A DNA stretch of 64,000 bases, taken from the NCBI RefSeq assembly GCF_004521915.1, contig NZ_SDKD01000006.1, positions 123,800 to 187,799 on the forward strand. The letters run 5' to 3'. Each line of letters opens with the position of its first letter. Positions within the stretch are counted from its first letter, which is position 1. This DNA is from Brevibacillus migulae (lineage in GTDB: Bacteria > Bacillota > Bacilli > Brevibacillales > Brevibacillaceae). The notes below the pieces were generated by a model that had not been told where the DNA came from, did not search any database, and saw only the letters and a list, made by a program, of their open reading frames with translations. The position numbers and the translations under genes were made by a program. Shown in pieces: positions 45,734 to 54,568 of this stretch.

Positions 45734-45763
45734 GAAACATCCCTTGCGAACAAGAGATGTTTC
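45734..45763 (-). terminator. Hairpin between ctaB and ctaA
   Basis: GAAACATC-CTTG pairs with CAAG-GATGTTTC with one internal mismatch. On the minus strand it is followed by TCTATTT, only a weak T run, so it may be a partial terminator lowering ctaA expression. Confidence 0.4.
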
Positions 45764-45815
45764 CTATTCGTAGACGACCCACATCTCATTATTCGAGAAA
45801 CGCGCGTCCTATGCT

Positions 45816-46742
45816 TTATAGCAGCACGCTGATGAAGATGGCGCCACAGAATGCCATCAGGTAAACAAGCGAATAGCCAAACAGCTTTTTCGCCCAAGCA
45901 AGATCATCCTGCGTCTTGAAGCCTTGGAGCAGCAGCACCAAATAAATCAATCCAAGCACACTCGTCACGATCAGATAGAGCAAGCCCGCCTCAGAATAGG
46001 CATACAGCAGCAGGGAGGCAGGAAACAGAGCAGCGCCCCAGAAAAACATTTGGCGTTTGGTCTCGTAAAATCCTTTGACAACCGGCAGCATCGGCAGACC
46101 GCCCTCACGATAATCCTCTACTTTCATCATCGCCAACGCCAGGAAGTGCGGCGATTGCCAGAGGAAAAGTACCAGGAATAGCATCCAGGCGCCCATATCC
46201 ATGCTGTGGGTTACCGCCACCCAGCCAATGACCGGAGGCGCAGCACCCGAAATGCCGCCAACGACTGTGTTCAGCGTTGTTACGCGCTTGAGCGGTGTAT
46301 AGATCAGGACGTAAAAAATATGGCCGATCAATCCCCATACCGCTGCGAGTGGATGAACCAATACCCCCAGCACGACCAAGCCAAGCAAAAGCAAGGCGAT
46401 CCCCAACAACAGCGCATTTCTCGGAGAAATCTTTCCGGAGGCAACACCGCGGTTCTTCGTTCTTTTCATCTTTTGATCGAGGTCGCGATCATAGTAATTG
46501 TTAAGCGCAGCCCCCGACATGATGAACAAGGCCGTTCCCAACATGGTGAAAATCAGGACTCCGAGATCGGGAGAGCCTTTGGATGCCAGCCAAAGACCGA
46601 CAAAGGCCGTCATTAAATTGGAAACGGTGATACCCGGTTTGGTTAATTCCAGATAATCACGCCAAGTCGCTGCAGTAGCAGGTTCTATTTGCACAGAGGA
46701 ATCCGTGCCTACGGACTCATCATAGGTTACTTGCTGATCCAA
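45816..46742 (-). CDS. ctaB: Protoheme IX farnesyltransferase (heme O synthase)
   Basis: A 308-residue UbiA-type prenyltransferase with nine helices. The prenyl-diphosphate motif NNYYDRDLDQKMKRTKNR and YTPLKR mark it as CtaB. It converts heme B to heme O, which CtaA then oxidises. The start is TTG, 8 bases after AGGAGG. A good sigma-A promoter lies at 46827-46856. It faces the TSUP transporter divergently. Confidence 0.96.
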   Translation of the reverse strand: MDQQVTYDESVGTDSSVQIEPATAATWRDYLELTKPGITVSNLMTAFVGLWLASKGSPDLGVLIFTMLGTALFIMSGAALNNYYDRDLDQKMKRTKNRGVASGKISPRNALLLGIALLLLGLVVLGVLVHPLAAVWGLIGHIFYVLIYTPLKRVTTLNTVVGGISGAAPPVIGWVAVTHSMDMGAWMLFLVLFLWQSPHFLALAMMKVEDYREGGLPMLPVVKGFYETKRQMFFWGAALFPASLLLYAYSEAGLLYLIVTSVLGLIYLVLLLQGFKTQDDLAWAKKLFGYSLVYLMAFCGAIFISVLL

Positions 46743-47150
46743 CTTCTTACCCTCCTAACGGGCGAAAAATACGCCAAGTCACTTACCTGCCCTGATCAGA
46801 AGCTGCAGGTTTTCAGTCTAGCTCTCATTTTAGCCAATGGCTGTAAAGACAGTCAACTGAGGAAGATTGCTAAATCGAAAATGGCCTCTCAGTAGCTAAC
46901 AGTAGTGTATCAAAAGTTACATACGAATGGACCACGTAATCTTGACAATCTGTTGACGCTACGAATGCTTCAAGCCCGCCATCTTCCGCTTTTTGGGCTC
47001 CTCACCTACTATCTCCACAAGTCTTGGCTTTTATAGATCTTTGCCTATTTTCAGCCCACGATCGCACCATCCACCCAACTATCCCATAGTGTGTATTAGT
47101 TTGGCAGGACAGAAGCGGATATGATCCAAATAAAGACGGGATGGGAAAAT
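46743..47150. other. Divergent intergenic region ctaB / TSUP transporter
   Basis: About 400 bases without a credible gene. It holds the ctaB promoter at 46827-46856. On the plus side TTGACA occurs at 46944-46949 but without a clear -10. Frames crossing it lack ribosome sites and overlap ctaB. No riboswitch was recognised. Confidence 0.5.
46827..46856 (-). promoter_or_regulatory. Sigma-A promoter of ctaB
   Basis: TTGACT - 18 bases - TAAAAT on the minus strand, about 85 bases before the ctaB start codon. Confidence 0.6.
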
Positions 47151-47918
47151 ATGGACTTTCATTTAACCGTGATTGGTTTATTCGTTGGATTTCTCGTTGG
47201 GCTGACAGGTGTCGGTGGCGCAGCTCTTTTGACCCCGCTCTTAATCATGCTGGGTATCCAACCTACCATTGCAGTAGGCACTGATCTGGTATATAATTCC
47301 ATCACGAAAATTTTCGGAACCCTGCAGCATTGGCGCCAACGCACCGTCAATTGGCAAATTGTATTTTGGTTCGCGGTTGGCAGTGTGCCCAGTGCAGTCG
47401 TCGCCGTCCATGTCATTCATTGGATTGACACGCTGTTTGGAAATGCCGACCAGTTTATCCAAAAGGTATTGGGCGTAGCCCTCATTCTGATTCCGATCGC
47501 CATGCTGATCAAAACGATGCGCGATCGCAGGGATCCACGCCCCAATCGGTGGCAGCAAATGTCGTTGAAGCAAAAGCGGAAACAAACAATCGCCATCGGG
47601 GCCGTGCTCGGCTTCATTGTCGGGCTGACCTCTATCGGGAGCGGCTCTCTATTTGCACTCGCTTTGATGTATTTTTTCAACCTGAGTGGCAAAGAAATCG
47701 TCGGTACGGACATTGCCCATGCCTTTTTACTGGTCACCGCAGCCGGAGTCGCTCACATGGGCTTCGGGCATGTCGATTACACAGTCGTGTTGCAGCTGCT
47801 CTTCGGTTCCATTCCTGGAGTATTTGTGGGCAGTATCCTTTCAACCCGTGTGCCTACCCTGTTCCTCCGCTTCCTCATATCGACCATCATCCTCTTCACA
47901 GGCATCAAATTAATCTGA
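47151..47918 (+). CDS. TSUP-family (TauE/SafE) membrane transporter
   Basis: About 255 residues with seven or eight helices. The paired TSUP motifs are FLVGLTGVGGAALLTPLLI and FIVGLTSIGSGSLFALALM. Family members move sulfite, sulfonates or other small anions, usually outward. The start is uncertain: ATG 47151 after GGGA or ATG 47121 after a weak GCGGAT. I prefer 47151 because the first helix begins right there. It is encoded opposite to the cta genes and may have nothing to do with them. Confidence 0.85.
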   Translation: MDFHLTVIGLFVGFLVGLTGVGGAALLTPLLIMLGIQPTIAVGTDLVYNSITKIFGTLQHWRQRTVNWQIVFWFAVGSVPSAVVAVHVIHWIDTLFGNADQFIQKVLGVALILIPIAMLIKTMRDRRDPRPNRWQQMSLKQKRKQTIAIGAVLGFIVGLTSIGSGSLFALALMYFFNLSGKEIVGTDIAHAFLLVTAAGVAHMGFGHVDYTVVLQLLFGSIPGVFVGSILSTRVPTLFLRFLISTIILFTGIKLI

Positions 47919-47934
47919 TATGGTCCGGCATGAA

Positions 47935-47974
47935 AAAGACCGCACGAGTTGTATGATCCAACCATGCGGTCTTT
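47935..47974. terminator. Bidirectional terminator between TSUP and DUF420 genes
   Basis: AAAGACCGCA pairs with TGCGGTCTTT. It lies between convergent genes. Confidence 0.75.
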
Positions 47975-47999
47975 GTTGTTCCCCTGATACACTGTCTTT

Positions 48000-48458
48000 T
48001 TACCAACCGAAAATCACCTTGATGACACTGTCTGTCGCCCCGCCCGGATAGATCACGTACAACAGCGTGTACACGGTCACGCCTGTGATCGCCGTTGCAA
48101 ACCAAATGCTTGCTGTCCACGGGCCAATCCGCTTATGCTGCGCAATCTGGTTTTTATAGGCGCGATAAAAGGTGATGATGCCCATCACAGCCGCTACGGT
48201 AGCCAAGATGATATGGAAAATCAAGAAGATCTGATAAAAAACCTTCACATCCTCCGGCCCGCCGAAATGTGTATTTCCGACAAAAGCCGTTCGGGACACA
48301 TACGTGATGAAGAATAGTGTGGCGAAAACACCGCCAATGGTCATCCACTTCTTATGAGCCTCACGATTTCCTTTTCGGATGTAATACCAGCCCACCGCCA
48401 CAAAAATCGCACTCAAGGCTATAAAAGACGTACTAAACGTTGGCAAAATGGTAATCAT
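48000..48458 (-). CDS. DUF420 membrane protein (CtaM/YozB-like oxidase factor)
   Basis: A 152-residue protein with four or five helices. Conserved histidines occur in GNREAHKKWM, GNTHFGG and LIFHIILATV. It belongs to DUF420, whose S. aureus member CtaM is needed for maturation of heme-copper oxidases. It lies 17 bases behind ctaG as the last gene of the oxidase cluster, matching that role. ATG 48458 follows GGTGGGGG; a GTG 12 bases upstream lies inside that ribosome site. Confidence 0.85.
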   Translation of the reverse strand: MITILPTFSTSFIALSAIFVAVGWYYIRKGNREAHKKWMTIGGVFATLFFITYVSRTAFVGNTHFGGPEDVKVFYQIFLIFHIILATVAAVMGIITFYRAYKNQIAQHKRIGPWTASIWFATAITGVTVYTLLYVIYPGGATDSVIKVIFGW

Positions 48459-48475
48459 GCAAACCCCCACCCAAT

Positions 48476-49345
48476 CTACACTCTGCTTTTGCTTTCCTCC
48501 GCTTTCGCTGCAAGGATATCGGCGAATTCAATCTCGTCTTTCGCTCTTTCTCTTTTATACCAGCGGAAGAAGGTATATCCAAGGATCGAGCTGTAAACGC
48601 CTTCTTGTATCAACTTCATCAGAACCCCGCCCAGCCGCTGATCTTCAAACGCTGAATGGCCGGCAATCAGCTCAGGAGCGAGTCTGTAGCTTTCATACAG
48701 TTGGCTGTCCGAAAATATAATCAAGGCACAAGCTGGTGTGATCAGCACACTGTTCGCAAAAATATAAGCGACCTTTTTGAGGTCAGACAGCTGTGTTTGC
48801 TTCTCGGAAATCGGACTGACGATCGGCCACCACATCATAAAAGCAGCCACAAACAGCACAGCATGGTATAGCGACATCCATGCCGGGTACAGAGAAACCT
48901 CTTCAAAAATGAACGGTACGTGATAGAACGAGAACAACACGTTGAATCCTAAAGCCCCCAAAAGGGGATTGGTGAAAAAGTTCAAGACCTTTCTACGCCA
49001 GCCGATTGGAAAAATCCGCGTAAGCAGCCACTCCGGCATCCCTACCAGCAGAAGCGGCGGAACGATCAAGTATAGAAAAGACTGCTGCACCATGTGCAAG
49101 CTGAAGAAATAATGGTGCCCGTAGTAATTGACCGGACTGCCCTGTGCCAAATAAAACAAGGCCAAACCGGTTAAAAACGCGGCTTTCTTTTTGCTGCTAA
49201 CGGGTGTTGCATCAGCAAATCGCTTTTGCCACGGACCAATGATAGCCAGATAGATCGCCCCAACGAGTATAGTCACTAGCAACACATCGGGGTTCCACAT
49301 ATCAAAAAACGTATTCCCAGTTGTATGCCCTTGATGCGGATTCAT
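48476..49345 (-). CDS. ctaG: Cytochrome c oxidase assembly factor CtaG
   Basis: A 289-residue caa3-type CtaG (unrelated to Cox11) with seven helices. HHYFFSLHMVQQSFLYLIVP and FSFYHVPFIFEE are typical, the histidines probably handling copper. It assists CuB/CuA insertion. The start follows AGAGGAGG. A strong terminator (49482-49514) separates it from ctaF, so it may have its own promoter in the 180-base gap or depend on readthrough. Confidence 0.94.
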   Translation of the reverse strand: MNPHQGHTTGNTFFDMWNPDVLLVTILVGAIYLAIIGPWQKRFADATPVSSKKKAAFLTGLALFYLAQGSPVNYYGHHYFFSLHMVQQSFLYLIVPPLLLVGMPEWLLTRIFPIGWRRKVLNFFTNPLLGALGFNVLFSFYHVPFIFEEVSLYPAWMSLYHAVLFVAAFMMWWPIVSPISEKQTQLSDLKKVAYIFANSVLITPACALIIFSDSQLYESYRLAPELIAGHSAFEDQRLGGVLMKLIQEGVYSSILGYTFFRWYKRERAKDEIEFADILAAKAEESKSRV

Positions 49346-49481
49346 TTTACATACCTCCTCTTTGCAAGAAAGAGATGATCGTACTGCACTGAGCTATATT
49401 ATATAGAAACATACCACAAAATCCAAAAGACAAGAAAAGCCAGTTCTAACAATTTAGCAAACATTGAACCGATGTGCATAG

Positions 49482-49514
49482 AAAAAGGGAGCAAAGATTA
49501 ATTGCTCCCTTTTC
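49482..49514 (-). terminator. Intrinsic terminator between ctaF and ctaG
   Basis: AAAAGGGAGCAA pairs with TTGCTCCCTTTT around a 6-base loop; T runs follow. It splits structural genes ctaCDEF from assembly genes ctaG and DUF420. Confidence 0.85.
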
Positions 49515-49525
49515 TCTATGCTGTC

Positions 49526-49840
49526 CTACCAGAGGGTAGTCACAAATGCAATGATTGTTACTAATACAACTGCGGAACCCGTCACAATCCCTACACGTGC
49601 GAATTCATGACCTTTTTGATCCATGTGCATCCACACCAGAAGCTGGAATGCAGCTTGCACAATCGCCAAGATGATAATGAACGGCACGGTAAAGCCAGCT
49701 GGGATCACTTCATAAGCCGTTGCCATAAATGCAATGATCGTCAAGATGATCGAAGCAATGAATGTGACGATATGAGGTTTGACTCCATCTTTCTTGATCT
49801 TTGGCTTACGTTCCATTGCGTCATTCGAAACCTGTGCCAT
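49526..49840 (-). CDS. ctaF: Cytochrome c oxidase subunit IV (caa3)
   Basis: A 104-residue subunit with three helices; LLVWMHMDQKGHEFARVGIV is typical of the CtaF/QoxD family. It begins 3 bases after ctaE. It stabilises the core of the oxidase. Confidence 0.93.
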   Translation of the reverse strand: MAQVSNDAMERKPKIKKDGVKPHIVTFIASIILTIIAFMATAYEVIPAGFTVPFIIILAIVQAAFQLLVWMHMDQKGHEFARVGIVTGSAVVLVTIIAFVTTLW

Positions 49841-49843
49841 CGT

Positions 49844-50476
49844 TTACGCCACCGCCTTTCCGCCGATCATACCCATCAGGTATACGACGGTAAAGATGAA
49901 TACCCACACAACGTCGATAAAGTGCCAGTAGAGACCTGCTACGTAAAACTTCGGAGCGGTTACAACGGTCAATCCTTTTTTCATCGATTGAATGATGAGC
50001 CCGGTGATCCAGCAAATCCCGAACGCCACGTGGCCGCCGTGGAAGCCTACCAGCGTATAGAAGGAGGAGCTGAAAGCACTGGTGGTCATGCCAAGCTCTT
50101 CATGTACATAGTGATAGAACTCGTAAATCTCCAGACCCAAGAAGCCAAGTCCGAGCAATACAGTAATGACCAACCATCCTTGAACGGCCTTCAGGTTATG
50201 CTTATGCAGCGCCATCGTTGCAAAAACGCTGGTCAAGCTGCTTGTCAGCAGGAGGAAGGTTGCCCAAGCAACGATTTTCATATCAAACAATTCTTGTGCG
50301 GATGGACCACCGTTCACTTGATCGCGCAATGCGATGAAAGTCGCAAACAATGTACCGAAGAGAACGGTCTCCCCACCAAGGAAGAGCCAGAAGCCAAGTA
50401 CCTTGTTCTTTCCTTCCAGGGTGGCTTTTTCCGGTTCATCAGGAAGAACCGTGTTAACAGCGTGATCTGCAGCCAT
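49844..50476 (-). CDS. ctaE: Cytochrome c oxidase subunit III (caa3)
   Basis: A 210-residue subunit with five helices; FYTLVGFHGGHVAFGICWI and GLYWHFIDVVWVFIFTVVYL are the family signatures. Five helices (lacking the first two of long forms) are usual for Bacillales. ATG overlaps the ctaD stop by one base (TAATG). Confidence 0.95.
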   Translation of the reverse strand: MAADHAVNTVLPDEPEKATLEGKNKVLGFWLFLGGETVLFGTLFATFIALRDQVNGGPSAQELFDMKIVAWATFLLLTSSLTSVFATMALHKHNLKAVQGWLVITVLLGLGFLGLEIYEFYHYVHEELGMTTSAFSSSFYTLVGFHGGHVAFGICWITGLIIQSMKKGLTVVTAPKFYVAGLYWHFIDVVWVFIFTVVYLMGMIGGKAVA

Positions 50477-52335
50477 TACGCTTTAACCCCCTTTTCTTCG
50501 ATCTCATCTGGTTCAATATGATAGCCATGGTCGTCATACAGGGAGCGCAGCAGCATGCAGAGCAATGTGAACGCGATACCTGCGATCGCCACGATATAAG
50601 TACCCCATTGTCCAGCGTAAATAAATCCATAACCTGCGACAAACAATCCAAGCGACATCAAGAACGGCAAGAACGATGGAGATGGCATGTGGATCGATCC
50701 GAGCGGTTCTGCCGGCGTCATGCCTTTATTGCCTGCCATTTTTTCTGTCCACAATGCGTCAAGACCACGAACAAGCGGAGTTTGCGCAAAGTTGTACTCT
50801 GGTGCTGGCGAAGGAATCGCCCATTCCAGTGTGCGTGCATCCCATGGGTCGTTGCCAGCAGCTTTTTTGCTTTTCGCTGCGACCACCATGTTGATTGCAA
50901 AAATGATCGAACCAAGCGCCATTCCAATTACACCAATCGAACTGATCAGGTTCCCCATCTCCAGGTTTTGTCCTGGCAGATAAGTGAACACGCGGCGTGG
51001 CATACCCATCAGACCCAAGAAGTGCTGCGGGAAGAACGTCAAATGGAAACCGATAAAGAATGTCCAGAAATGCCATTTACCAAGCGTTTCGTTCAGGAGC
51101 TTCCCGAACATTTTTGGCCACCAGTAGTACAGACCTGCAAACAGACCGAACACCAGACCCCCTACGATTACGTAGTGGAAGTGAGCAACGACGAAGTAGC
51201 TGTCATGGTATTGATAGTCCGCTGGCGGCACCGCAAGCATAACCCCGGTCATACCACCGATGGTAAAGGTAGGAATGAAGCCGACTGCGAACAGGTTGGC
51301 GGTCGTGAAACGAATGTGACCTCCCCACAAGGTAAGCAGCCAGTTAAAGATTTTGATACCGGTAGGAACCGCGATCAACATGGTCGCAATCCCGAACAAT
51401 GTATTGGCAATTGGACCCAAGCCAGTTGTGAACATGTGGTGAGCCCACACCATGAAGCCCAAGAATCCGATCAGGATGGTTGCAAACACCATGGAGCTGT
51501 AACCAAACAGACGTTTCTTGGAGAAAGTACTTACCACTTCAGAGATGATACCGAATGCTGGCAAGATCAAGATGTATACCTCTGGGTGACCGAAGATCCA
51601 GAAGATGTGCTCCCAGATGACGATGTTACCACCCGCATCCGGATTGAAGAAGTTCGCGCCGAAAATACGGTCAAACATCAGGAATACGAGACCGACAGTC
51701 AGTGCCGGGAACGCAAACAGGATCAAAGCAGATGTTACGAAAGAAGACCAGGTAAACAGCGGCATGCGCATGAATGTCATACCTGGGGCACGCATGTTGA
51801 TGATCGTTACGAGGAAGTTAATCCCCCCGATCAATGTACCAAGACCTGCGATCTGCAGACCCAATACATAGAAGTCCGTACCCAACGTACTGAATTTGTG
51901 GTTGGAGGAAAGTGTCGCATATGCGGTCCAACCTACGTCAGGTGCTCCGCCCAGGAACCAGCTCGTATTGAGCAAAAGTCCGCCGAGGGCAGCAAGCCAG
52001 AAACCAAGAGCATTCACAAACGGGAACGCTACGTCGCGCGCCCCGATTTGCAACGGAACAATCGCGTTCATCAAACCGAAGATGACCGGCATGACCGCAA
52101 GGAAGATCATGGTCGTACCGTGCATCGTAATCAATTCGTTAAATGTACCCGCGGCAACGAATTTCGCTTCTGGATAGATCAGCTGCAGACGGATCAGCAT
52201 CGCCTCTACCCCACCCAGAATGAAGAAGAATCCGCCGGCAATAAGGTACAGGATCCCGATCTTCTTATGGTCGACGGTGGTTAACCAGTCCCATAAGCCC
52301 GATCGGTTTGGTGCGTGTGATGTATGATCAGACAC
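50476..52335 (-). CDS. ctaD: Cytochrome c oxidase subunit I (caa3)
   Basis: A 619-residue catalytic subunit with 14 helices. CuB ligand and cross-linked Tyr are in FGHPEVYILILPAFGIISEV, two CuB histidines in WAHHMFTTG, and heme ligands in HDSYFVVAHFHYVIVGG and LITMHGTTM. Proton-channel residues of type A oxidases are compatible. It reduces oxygen to water and pumps protons. It starts with GTG after AAGGAGG. Confidence 0.97.
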   Translation of the reverse strand: MSDHTSHAPNRSGLWDWLTTVDHKKIGILYLIAGGFFFILGGVEAMLIRLQLIYPEAKFVAAGTFNELITMHGTTMIFLAVMPVIFGLMNAIVPLQIGARDVAFPFVNALGFWLAALGGLLLNTSWFLGGAPDVGWTAYATLSSNHKFSTLGTDFYVLGLQIAGLGTLIGGINFLVTIINMRAPGMTFMRMPLFTWSSFVTSALILFAFPALTVGLVFLMFDRIFGANFFNPDAGGNIVIWEHIFWIFGHPEVYILILPAFGIISEVVSTFSKKRLFGYSSMVFATILIGFLGFMVWAHHMFTTGLGPIANTLFGIATMLIAVPTGIKIFNWLLTLWGGHIRFTTANLFAVGFIPTFTIGGMTGVMLAVPPADYQYHDSYFVVAHFHYVIVGGLVFGLFAGLYYWWPKMFGKLLNETLGKWHFWTFFIGFHLTFFPQHFLGLMGMPRRVFTYLPGQNLEMGNLISSIGVIGMALGSIIFAINMVVAAKSKKAAGNDPWDARTLEWAIPSPAPEYNFAQTPLVRGLDALWTEKMAGNKGMTPAEPLGSIHMPSPSFLPFLMSLGLFVAGYGFIYAGQWGTYIVAIAGIAFTLLCMLLRSLYDDHGYHIEPDEIEEKGVKA

Positions 52336-52382
52336 GGTTTTACCTCCTTAGTAAGCATTTACAGCGATTCGGCTGAACCTGA

Positions 52383-53405
52383 TTATTGTGTAACCTTCAA
52401 GGAATGCAGGTATTCTACAAGCGCGCTTACTTGGTCATCTTGAAGATTCAAATTCGGCATGGTGTTGCCTGGTTTTACTTCTTGTGGGTTTTTCAACCAC
52501 TCAGCCAAATGCTGCGCATCGTTTGGTTTGATACCCGCAACCAATTTACGCTCACCAAAGTTCGTGAGGTTTGGTCCCAGTTTACCGCCTTCGCTGCCAA
52601 TCGCGTGGCATCCGATACAGCTCTTCTGGAAGATTTCACGGCCTTGCGCAGCTGTGCCAGTTGCAGTAGCTGCTGGCGCTTCCGTAGCCGCTTTCATCTT
52701 TTTCGCCCAATCATCAAACGCGGAAGCTTCCAGCGCTTGCACTTTGAAGTCCATCAAGGCGTGGGACGCACCACAGAGCTCTGCACATTTCCCGTAGTAT
52801 GTACCCGGTTCTTTCGCTTCCAACCAGATTTTGTTAGTCAAACCTGGGTTGGTATCAATTTTACCGCCCAAAGCTGGGATCCAGAAGGCATGGATAACAT
52901 CGGCAGAGGTGACATGGAATTGTACCTTTTTGCCAGCTGGAATAACCAGTTCTTGTGCAGTTCGAACGCCCAGATCAGGATATTCAAACTCCCACCAGAA
53001 TTGGTGTGCGGTCACATTAACCTGAACTGCTTCTTTGTTGTTGTATTCTTTTGCCAAGTCAAACGCAATCGCCACGGTTGGGACGGCCATAACGATAAGC
53101 AGCAGGAAAGGAATTACAGTCCACAGAATTTCCAACTTGTGGTTTCCTTCCACTTGCTTTGGAATACCCGTCTGACCCGGACGTTGACGGTATCGAATAA
53201 GGACGTAGGCAAAAATAATCATTACGATAAGAAAAACACCAATCATAATCGCAGAAGTTAGCACCATCAGAAAGAGCTGCTGTTCTGCAACTGGGCCTTT
53301 CGGGACTAGAGCAGAGAGATTCTCTCTTCCACATCCCGTCAGTACTAACGCCAATGCCATCACCATTGAGAGCAGGCGCCAGTTAAGTTGCCATCGACTC
53401 TTCAT
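52383..53405 (-). CDS. ctaC: Cytochrome c oxidase subunit II with fused cytochrome c (caa3)
   Basis: A 340-residue lipoprotein (lipobox LTGC, Cys25). Two helices anchor it. The CuA domain has the binding set H..CAELCGASHALM, and a C-terminal cytochrome c domain has CIGCH and axial Met in NTMPNL. The fused cytochrome makes this a caa3 oxidase. It is the first large gene of the operon; the start follows GTGGGGG. The leader before it is about 225 bases and may hold a small gene. Confidence 0.97.
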   Translation of the reverse strand: MKSRWQLNWRLLSMVMALALVLTGCGRENLSALVPKGPVAEQQLFLMVLTSAIMIGVFLIVMIIFAYVLIRYRQRPGQTGIPKQVEGNHKLEILWTVIPFLLLIVMAVPTVAIAFDLAKEYNNKEAVQVNVTAHQFWWEFEYPDLGVRTAQELVIPAGKKVQFHVTSADVIHAFWIPALGGKIDTNPGLTNKIWLEAKEPGTYYGKCAELCGASHALMDFKVQALEASAFDDWAKKMKAATEAPAATATGTAAQGREIFQKSCIGCHAIGSEGGKLGPNLTNFGERKLVAGIKPNDAQHLAEWLKNPQEVKPGNTMPNLNLQDDQVSALVEYLHSLKVTQ

Positions 53406-53470
53406 ACAAATTTACCCCCACTTTCATTCGTGTTGTAATAGATCCAGTGGCTGTGCCCAGCGTAAATCTA

Positions 53471-53611
53471 TTAGTCCCTTTGCGCGATAGATGGCGCTGC
53501 TTGCCTTTGTTTATTAGGATAACCAATAAAGAAAAGAAATAGCAGTCGAACCACCACACCCGCCAGAAAAGCGCCAACGACGACTTGCCACCTTTCGGAA
53601 AAACCCGTCAC
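53471..53611 (-). CDS. Possible small single-helix membrane protein upstream of ctaC
   Basis: A short frame of 46 residues starting at GTG 53611 (TTG 53617 or 53620 also in frame). The sequence runs MTGFSERWQVVVGAFLAG, then VVVRLLFLFFIG and a polar tail ending IAQRD. This is one clear membrane helix with an Arg in the middle. It lies between a likely promoter (TATACT at 53637-53642) and ctaC, on the same strand. The ribosome site is weak, so it may be an unannotated oxidase-associated peptide or chance. Confidence 0.4.
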   Translation of the reverse strand: MTGFSERWQVVVGAFLAGVVVRLLFLFFIGYPNKQRQAAPSIAQRD

Positions 53612-53655
53612 CTTCAACAATGTTAATCCACACTTAAGTATACAAAGAAAGTGAG

Positions 53656-53669
53656 GTGATATAAATCAC
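53656..53669. promoter_or_regulatory. CRP/FNR-box-like palindrome between ctaC and the SDR gene
   Basis: GTGATATAAATCAC matches the core GTGA-N6-TCAC of Crp/Fnr sites. It lies about 33 bases upstream of the start expected from the TATACT box facing ctaC, and 54 bases before the divergent SDR start. Confidence 0.4.
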
Positions 53670-53722
53670 TAATTGTTATAAATCTGTTAACAATTTTGTG
53701 GCAGTTTTTTGGAGGGGTTGAC

Positions 53723-54568
53723 ATGAATCGTCCTATCGTTGTCATTACAGGAGCTTCGAGCGGCTTTGGACTGCTTGCGAGCGCAGCTTTGGCCAAAGAA
53801 GGCTACCAGGTTATTGCTACCATGAGAAATATTAGGAATTGTGACGCTCTATTGAATGCAGCTAGAGAGGCAAAGGCAGAGGCATCCATCGATATCGTCC
53901 CTCTCGACATCACCGATGAAACCAGTATCAAGGAGGCGGCAGACTATGTGATAGAGCGATACGGCTCCGTGGATCTGCTCATTAACAACGCAGGGGTTGC
54001 AGTGGGAGGCTTCGTGGAGGAAATACCGAGTGCAGAATGGGAACGGCAATTTTCGACAAATGTTCTGGGCTTGATCGCTGTGACACGCGCTTTTCTCCCG
54101 CACATGCGAAAACAGCGCAAGGGCACCATCATCAATATGAGCAGCATCAGCGGACAGATCGGCTTTCCCGGCTTGGCCCCCTATGCTGCCTCCAAGCATG
54201 CGGTAGAGGGCTTCAGCGAGGCGCTGCGCTTGGAGATGCTGCCCCACAACGTGTACGTATGTATGATCGAGCCCGGCTCCTACAAGACGGACATATGGAA
54301 AAAAAGCAGGGGGCAAATCAGCTTGCGTGCTGACTCCCCCTACGCCGAGCAAATGCAGGCGCTCAATGAACAGGTAGACCGGATTATCGAGCAAGCTCCC
54401 TCGCCAGACGAGGTGATTGAGCGGATCCTCCAGATCGCGAGGCACCCTGCCCCGAAGCTCCGTTATCCTGTGGGCAGAAACATGCGCACGACCCTATTTC
54501 TCAAGCACCTGCTGCCTTGGAGCTGGCTCGAAAAACTCATATTGCGGCAGCTGCGGCTACGGAGCTGA
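53723..54568 (+). CDS. Short-chain dehydrogenase/reductase
   Basis: A 281-residue classical SDR. The cofactor motif is TGASSGFG (9-16), the structural motif NNAG, the catalytic Ser in NMSSISG, and Tyr/Lys in YAASKHA. The C-terminal extension resembles retinol/17-beta-HSD-like SDRs. The substrate is unknown. ATG 53723 follows GGAGGGG by 6 bases; an in-frame start 27 bases upstream lies before that site. The 3' end overlaps the convergent transporter gene by 12 bases. Confidence 0.92.
   Translation: MNRPIVVITGASSGFGLLASAALAKEGYQVIATMRNIRNCDALLNAAREAKAEASIDIVPLDITDETSIKEAADYVIERYGSVDLLINNAGVAVGGFVEEIPSAEWERQFSTNVLGLIAVTRAFLPHMRKQRKGTIINMSSISGQIGFPGLAPYAASKHAVEGFSEALRLEMLPHNVYVCMIEPGSYKTDIWKKSRGQISLRADSPYAEQMQALNEQVDRIIEQAPSPDEVIERILQIARHPAPKLRYPVGRNMRTTLFLKHLLPWSWLEKLILRQLRLRS

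Noticed and set aside
45734..45763. T-box or heme-responsive riboswitch before ctaA
   Set aside because: Only a simple hairpin is present; no T-box motif or known aptamer sequence is seen.
46689..46895. 68-codon frame in the ctaB upstream region
   Set aside because: It overlaps the ctaB start and promoter and lacks a ribosome site.
50518..52284. 588-codon open frame opposite ctaD
   Set aside because: Its composition is unlike a protein (charged, Cys/His/Gln-rich), it has no ribosome site, and ctaD is unmistakable on the other strand.
52383..53261. 291-codon frame opposite ctaC
   Set aside because: Antisense shadow without a family or ribosome site; ctaC has complete CuA and heme motifs.
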